A DNA stretch of 64,000 bases from Streptomyces sp. Ag109_O5-1 (GTDB taxonomy: Bacteria > Actinomycetota > Actinomycetes > Streptomycetales > Streptomycetaceae). A program made the position numbers and the translations under genes. Under the pieces are notes generated by a model that saw nothing but the letters and a program-made list of their open reading frames with translations, had not been told where the DNA came from and made no database searches. Of the stretch, positions 60,531 through 64,000 are shown in pieces; the first letter of the stretch is position 1; each line of letters opens with the position of its first letter. Location: assembly GCF_003814875.1 (NCBI RefSeq), contig NZ_RKQF01000001.1:124001-188000 (forward strand). The letters run 5' to 3'.

Positions 60531-61279
60531 CCGACGACCTGCACCCCAAGAGGCTCTTCGGCAAGGTCGTCGTGGTCACCGGCGCGGCCGGCGGGCAGGG
60601 CGCGGCGGAGGCCGAGGCGCTGACCCGGGAGGGCGCGCGGGTGATTGCCACCGATGTCGTCGAGGCGCCGGGCTGCCGCCGCCTCGACGTGACCCGCGAG
60701 AACGACTGGGCGAAGCTGGCCGCCGACCTGAACGAGGCATACGGACAGGTGCACGGCCTGGTCAACAACGCGGGCATCACCTGGCGGGCCCGCCTCGACG
60801 ACGTACGCCCCGCGGACATGGCCCGCGTCCACGCGGTCAACGTGACCGGGCCGCTGCTCGGCATCCAGTACCTGGCACCGCTGATGCGGCCCGGCGCGTC
60901 GATCGTGAACGTCGGTTCGGCGGCAGCGCTCACCGCCCACTACCCGGTGGCGTACACGGCCAGCAAGTGGGCGCTGCGCGGCCTGTCGAAGACGGCCGCG
61001 ATGGAACTCGGCCCGCGCGGTATCCGCGTCAACACCGTCCTGCCGGGCTTCATCGAGACGGAGATGACCGCCTCGGCCGCGCCCGCGTTCCGCGAGGCGA
61101 ACCTCCGGGAGACCCCGCTCGGCCGCACCGGAACCGTCGACGAGGTCGCCCCGCTCGTGGTGTTCCTCCTCTCCGACGAGGCGTCCTTCGTCACCGGCGC
61201 CGAGATCCCGGTCGACGGCGGGCTCACGGTGCACGGCGGCATGAAGTCCCTCTCGGACGCCGTACGCGCCGGCTCCTGA
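60527..61279 (+). CDS. Short-chain dehydrogenase/reductase
   Basis: 250 residues from the GTG at 60527 overlapping the FAH stop. Cofactor motif VTGAAGGQGAAEAE, NNAG (80-83), catalytic Ser131, Tyr143 and Lys147 (AYTASKW), and C-terminal FVTGAEIPVDGGLTVHGG. A classical NAD(P)-dependent SDR. It probably oxidises or reduces a hydroxy/oxo intermediate of the pathway, but the substrate cannot be read. Confidence 0.92.
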   Translation: MTDDLHPKRLFGKVVVVTGAAGGQGAAEAEALTREGARVIATDVVEAPGCRRLDVTRENDWAKLAADLNEAYGQVHGLVNNAGITWRARLDDVRPADMARVHAVNVTGPLLGIQYLAPLMRPGASIVNVGSAAALTAHYPVAYTASKWALRGLSKTAAMELGPRGIRVNTVLPGFIETEMTASAAPAFREANLRETPLGRTGTVDEVAPLVVFLLSDEASFVTGAEIPVDGGLTVHGGMKSLSDAVRAGS

Positions 61280-61306
61280 ACGAACAGCAATAACAGAAAA
61301 GCCCTC

Positions 61307-62012
61307 ATGGACAAGGTCTGTCCGGGCGCCGCGGAGGCGGTCGCCGACCTTCCCGACGGCGTGTCGCCGGCCGTCGGCGGCTTCGGTCTCAGCGGCATCC
61401 CGGCGGTCCTGATCCGGGCTCTGTACGACCAGGGCGCCACCGGTCTCCGGGTCGTCTCGAACGACTGCGGTGTGGACGGGCAGGGGCTCGGTGTCCTGCT
61501 GGGCGCGGGCCGCATCGCCCGGGTCACCGGCTCGTACGTCGGGGAGAACAAGGAGTTCGCCCGCCAGTACCTGTCCGGTGAGCTGGAGGTGGAACTGGTG
61601 CCGCAGGGCACCTCGCCGAGCGGCTGCGCGCCGGGGGCGCGGGCATCACCTCCCAGACGGAGTCTGGGGGAGGATCGTGGGCCCTCGCCTTCCCGGCGAA
61701 GGAGATCCGCCCCTTCCAGAACCGCCGCTACGTCCTGGAGCACGGCATCACCACCGACTTCGCCCTCGTCCGCGCCTGGCGCGGCGACCGGCACGGCAAC
61801 CTCGTCTTCCGCAAGACGCGGCCGCCAACTTCAACCCGCTGGCCGCCATGGCCGGACGGATCACCGTGGCCGAGGTCGAGGAACTGGTGGAGGCGGGCGA
61901 GCTGGACCCGGACGAGGTGCAGCTGCCGGGCATGTACGTCCAGCGGGTGGCGGAGCTGTCCGCGGACCAGGCGGACGCCAGGCAGATGGAGAAGAGGACG
62001 GTACGCGCATGA
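61307..62012 (+). pseudogene. 3-oxoacid CoA-transferase subunit A, frameshifted
   Basis: ATG at 61307: [57 protein letters not shown] and [20 protein letters not shown] are typical of subunit A. After VPQGT one base is missing and the frame changes ([10 protein letters not shown]). A palindromic insert replaces the expected PAFYT region, and near 61825 another indel shifts back to [20 protein letters not shown], ending KRTVRA at 62012. Intact enzymes activate 3-oxoacids with succinyl-CoA at the end of aromatic degradation. This copy should be inactive unless the indels are sequencing errors. Confidence 0.8.
61649..61673. repeat. Small palindrome inside the CoA-transferase gene
   Basis: CCTCCCAGAC (61649-61658), spacer GGA, then GTCTGGGGGAGG (61662-61673). 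It lies where the conserved acyl-binding loop of subunit A should be. It resembles the CTCCC(C)AGAC...GTCTGGG palindromes that I remember as recurrent in Streptomyces intergenic DNA. Confidence 0.55.
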
Positions 62013-62411
62013 GCTGGACCCGCGACCAGATGGCCGCCCGCGCCGCCGCCGAACTCACCGACGGCTCCTACGTCGGCCTCGGCATCGGCCTGCTCACGCT
62101 CATCCCCGGCCACCTACCGCCCGGCGTCCATGTCGTCCTGCACTCCGAGAACAGCATCCTCGGCACCGGCCCCTACGCGCGCGAGCACGAGGTCGACCCC
62201 GATCTCATCAACGCGGGCAAGGACCGTGACCGTACTGCCGGGCGCGTCCTTCTTCGACTCTGCGCTGTCCTTCGGGATGATCCGCGGCGGCCACATAGAC
62301 ACCGCGGTGCTGGGTGCCATGCAGGTGTCGGAGCAGGGCGACCTGGCCAACTGGATGACCCCCGGCAAGGTGGTCAAGGGCATGGGCGGAGCGAACGGCT
62401 ACTGGCCGGGC
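62009..62411 (+). pseudogene. 3-oxoacid CoA-transferase subunit B, frameshifted and 3'-truncated
   Basis: ATG at 62009 overlaps the subunit A stop (ATGA). [37 protein letters not shown], the catalytic-Glu motif [12 protein letters not shown] and DLINAGK follow. Near 62220 two bases are missing and the next frame continues [20 protein letters not shown] to [20 protein letters not shown]. There the gene stops matching and runs in frame into a GntR regulator. About 90 C-terminal residues are absent. Confidence 0.8.
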
Positions 62412-63060
62412 GACCGGGGACGGGAGGCCCCGCTCGCGCACGGCCTCGGACTCTCCCGCCGGGTCATCCGCGCGGGGCTGCGGGGGCTGGCCGAGGAAGG
62501 CATACTCGATCTGACGCCCGGCGGTGCGACCGCGATCCCGGACGTCACCGCGAAGGACGTCCTCGGCCTCTACGCCCTGCGCGCCAGCCTCGGTGCGCTC
62601 CTGATGCGCCGCATCGCCATGCTGGGCCCCGAGAACCTCGCGCCGGCCTCGGCCGCACTGGCGGAGGTCCACGCCGCCGCCCGCGACAACGACCACCTCC
62701 GCATCCGGGAGGTCGACCTCCGCTACCAGGACGCCCTCGCCCCTATCGCGGACCTCCCCCCGGGCAGCCCATATTTTCGAGCGCCTCACGGCCCGGTTGC
62801 GGATGTTCGTCACGGTCCTGGACAAGGACTACAGCCAGGCCTGCGACACGATCGCCGACGAGGACACCGCCGTGCACGACGCGTTGCGCGACGCGGACGA
62901 AAACGAGGCGGCGCGGCTGTGGCGGGTGAAGATCGAACGCTGCGTCCGCTACATGATCGCCCAGCTCTCCGAGGACGACGTGGCCCCCTACCTGTGGACC
63001 ACGCTGGCGGGCAGGCCGCGCCTGCGACCGGGCGAGCCACGACGCGCGGCGGCGCACTGA
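62412..63060 (+). pseudogene. GntR-family regulator (FCD type), 5'-truncated, fused to subunit B
   Basis: Begins inside the DNA-binding domain with [20 protein letters not shown] and [20 protein letters not shown]. It continues through the FCD effector domain ([38 protein letters not shown]). An extra T in CATATTTTCG (near 62775) shifts the frame to [20 protein letters not shown] and [20 protein letters not shown], with the stop at 63058-63060. The first 35 or so residues and the promoter are gone. It was presumably a second regulator of, or a neighbour to, the catabolic operon before the deletion. Confidence 0.8.
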
Positions 63061-63124
63061 GGCGAGTTCAGGCGCGCGGGTCGGTGGGCCGTGAGGTGAA
63101 GGCGGCCCCCGGTCATTGCCGCGG

Positions 63125-63670
63125 TCAGATGTTTCTGGTCCGCCGGCGGCGTACGGCCTTGTAGCCGGCGGCGGTGACCGTCGCGCCGGCCACGACCGCG
63201 GCTGCGACAACAGTGCCGGTGCGGCCGGAGGAACCGCCGCCCTGCTCGCAGTACCGGCCGTTGTCGTCCTTGACCGTGATGGTCAGGTGTCCCCGGTTGC
63301 CGATCGCTGCGGATTTCCCGTGCTGTCCGGCGATGTCGACCGGGTAGCTGCCCGGCCGGATGCCGCAGCTGATGGTTCCATAGCCCTCCCCAAGGCTGTT
63401 CTTCCCCATCTCCATCGTGACGTCCTTGGTGAACGCCGGGGACTCCACGGCGAAGCTGCCGTTGCCGTCCGCCGCCAGGGAGGTCAGGTCGACGTCCGAC
63501 GTGACCACGACGGGCGCCCCCCGCTGCAGGGGGCCGCCTGCCGTGCTGCCGCTGTCGTTTTCGCGGATGCTGACGCTCAGGCCCGAACCGTCCGCCGCCG
63601 AGGCTGTGGGAGAGCTCGTCAGGCCGATGACGGTCACGGTGAGGACGGTCGCCGCAGTACGCAGGTACAT
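63125..63670 (-). CDS. Exported protein with C-terminal membrane anchor
   Basis: 181 residues. Signal peptide 1-25 ([20 protein letters not shown], then PTASA-A); extracellular part with three acidic/Gly-rich beta-type stretches and two Cys; C-terminal hydrophobic segment [20 protein letters not shown] followed by [11 protein letters not shown], i.e. a type I membrane protein without a sortase motif. AGGAAGG lies upstream of the ATG. It starts 29 nt after the stop of the gene at the window edge, so they likely form an operon. Function unknown. Confidence 0.75.
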   Translation of the reverse strand: MYLRTAATVLTVTVIGLTSSPTASAADGSGLSVSIRENDSGSTAGGPLQRGAPVVVTSDVDLTSLAADGNGSFAVESPAFTKDVTMEMGKNSLGEGYGTISCGIRPGSYPVDIAGQHGKSAAIGNRGHLTITVKDDNGRYCEQGGGSSGRTGTVVAAAVVAGATVTAAGYKAVRRRRTRNI

Positions 63671-63699
63671 CGCGCGTAGCTCGCCTTCCTGAGAGGGGG

Positions 63700-64000
63700 T
63701 CAGCCGGCCTTGGGCGGTACGAGCATGTGTTCATGACCGAGGGTGGTGGAGGTGTCGGTGTAGAGGACGGTCTCACCGTCCGACCAGCGCACCAGGAGGT
63801 CGTCGGGATCGCCCGGTGTGTAGGCGCCCGCGGTCATGACCGAGGCATGGGTCCACAGTCGGTCGGAGGGCGGCATCCGGACTTCCGTTCCCACACTGGA
63901 GGGGCCCGCGTCGCGGTAGAGCGAGACTCCGCCGTCCGACCAGCGCACCATCACGTCCCAGTTGGAGCCGCCCGTGAAGTTGCCGGCGGTGAGCAGCGTC
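63700..64000 (-). CDS. FG-GAP/VCBS-like repeat protein, C-terminal part (cut by window edge)
   Basis: The last 99 residues are visible. Two repeats have the pattern AGNFTGGSNWDVMVRWSDGG and AGAYTPGDPDDLLVRWSDGE followed by SLYRD/VLYTD, resembling FG-GAP-type beta-propeller repeats of secreted Streptomyces proteins. The protein ends LVPPKAG. The start and any signal peptide lie beyond the window. Confidence 0.7.
   Translation of the reverse strand, partial: TLLTAGNFTGGSNWDVMVRWSDGGVSLYRDAGPSSVGTEVRMPPSDRLWTHASVMTAGAYTPGDPDDLLVRWSDGETVLYTDTSTTLGHEHMLVPPKAG

Overview
The window is high-GC actinomycete DNA, most probably from a Streptomyces linear chromosome, perhaps an arm. The reasons are GC-rich third codon positions throughout, GTG starts, 4-bp ATGA/GTGA gene overlaps, ECF sigma/anti-sigma and MarR/LysR pairs, a polyketide synthase, actinomycete-type insertion sequences and a dense layer of decayed mobile DNA. 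No rRNA, tRNA or CRISPR array was seen.

Layout. (1) 1-10055, minus strand: a lipid/polyketide locus with a fatty-acyl-AMP ligase (FAAL) translationally coupled to a 2219-residue type I PKS (ACP-KS-AT-DH*-KR-ACP-degenerate carrier-TE), then a secreted antigen-85-like esterase and the N-terminus of a GT1-type glycosyltransferase. A 14-helix-type MFS exporter diverges at 10396 and a sugar-porter MFS gene follows. (2) 13641-15019: remnants of three transposases. (3) 15369-32871: a secreted beta-helix protein and two giant paralogues of 3059 and 1565 residues. Each paralogue starts with a seven-bladed YVTN-type beta-propeller followed by 28 or 12 Ig-like repeats. They diverge from a pair of 276-bp inverted repeats carrying the same leader, around 2 kb of gene debris. 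(4) 33108-38060: an integrase-core transposase, a gene broken by a 235-bp MITE and by an IS3-family element, and a relaxase fragment. (5) 38116-42845: ordinary chromosomal genes (oxidoreductase, LysR/DMT exporter pair, universal stress protein, P-loop kinase).

(6) 42856-49588: an IS200/IS605-family element whose tnpA is split by a 4.9-kb insertion. The insertion is bounded by one complete and one truncated IS110 copy and carries an AraC-type regulator, an NmrA-like reductase and a zinc-free quinone oxidoreductase. (7) 49686-53001: ECF sigma/anti-sigma, MarR and an MFS exporter. (8) 53143-63060: a LysR regulator and a divergent, tightly packed aromatic meta-cleavage type operon (FAH hydrolase, cyclase, FAD monooxygenase, amidohydrolase, extradiol dioxygenase, second FAH hydrolase, SDR). 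It ends in a frameshifted CoA-transferase pair fused by deletion to a truncated GntR regulator. (9) 63125-64000: two exported or surface proteins, the last cut by the window edge.

How genes may work together. The FAAL should load a fatty acid on the N-terminal ACP of the PKS, which performs one extension, ketoreduction and thioesterase release. The esterase and glycosyltransferase suggest a secreted acylated or glycosylated lipid. The catabolic operon looks able to hydroxylate, ring-cleave and hydrolyse an aromatic acid, but its final CoA-activation step and one regulator are broken. All assignments are read from sequence motifs; no database search was run.
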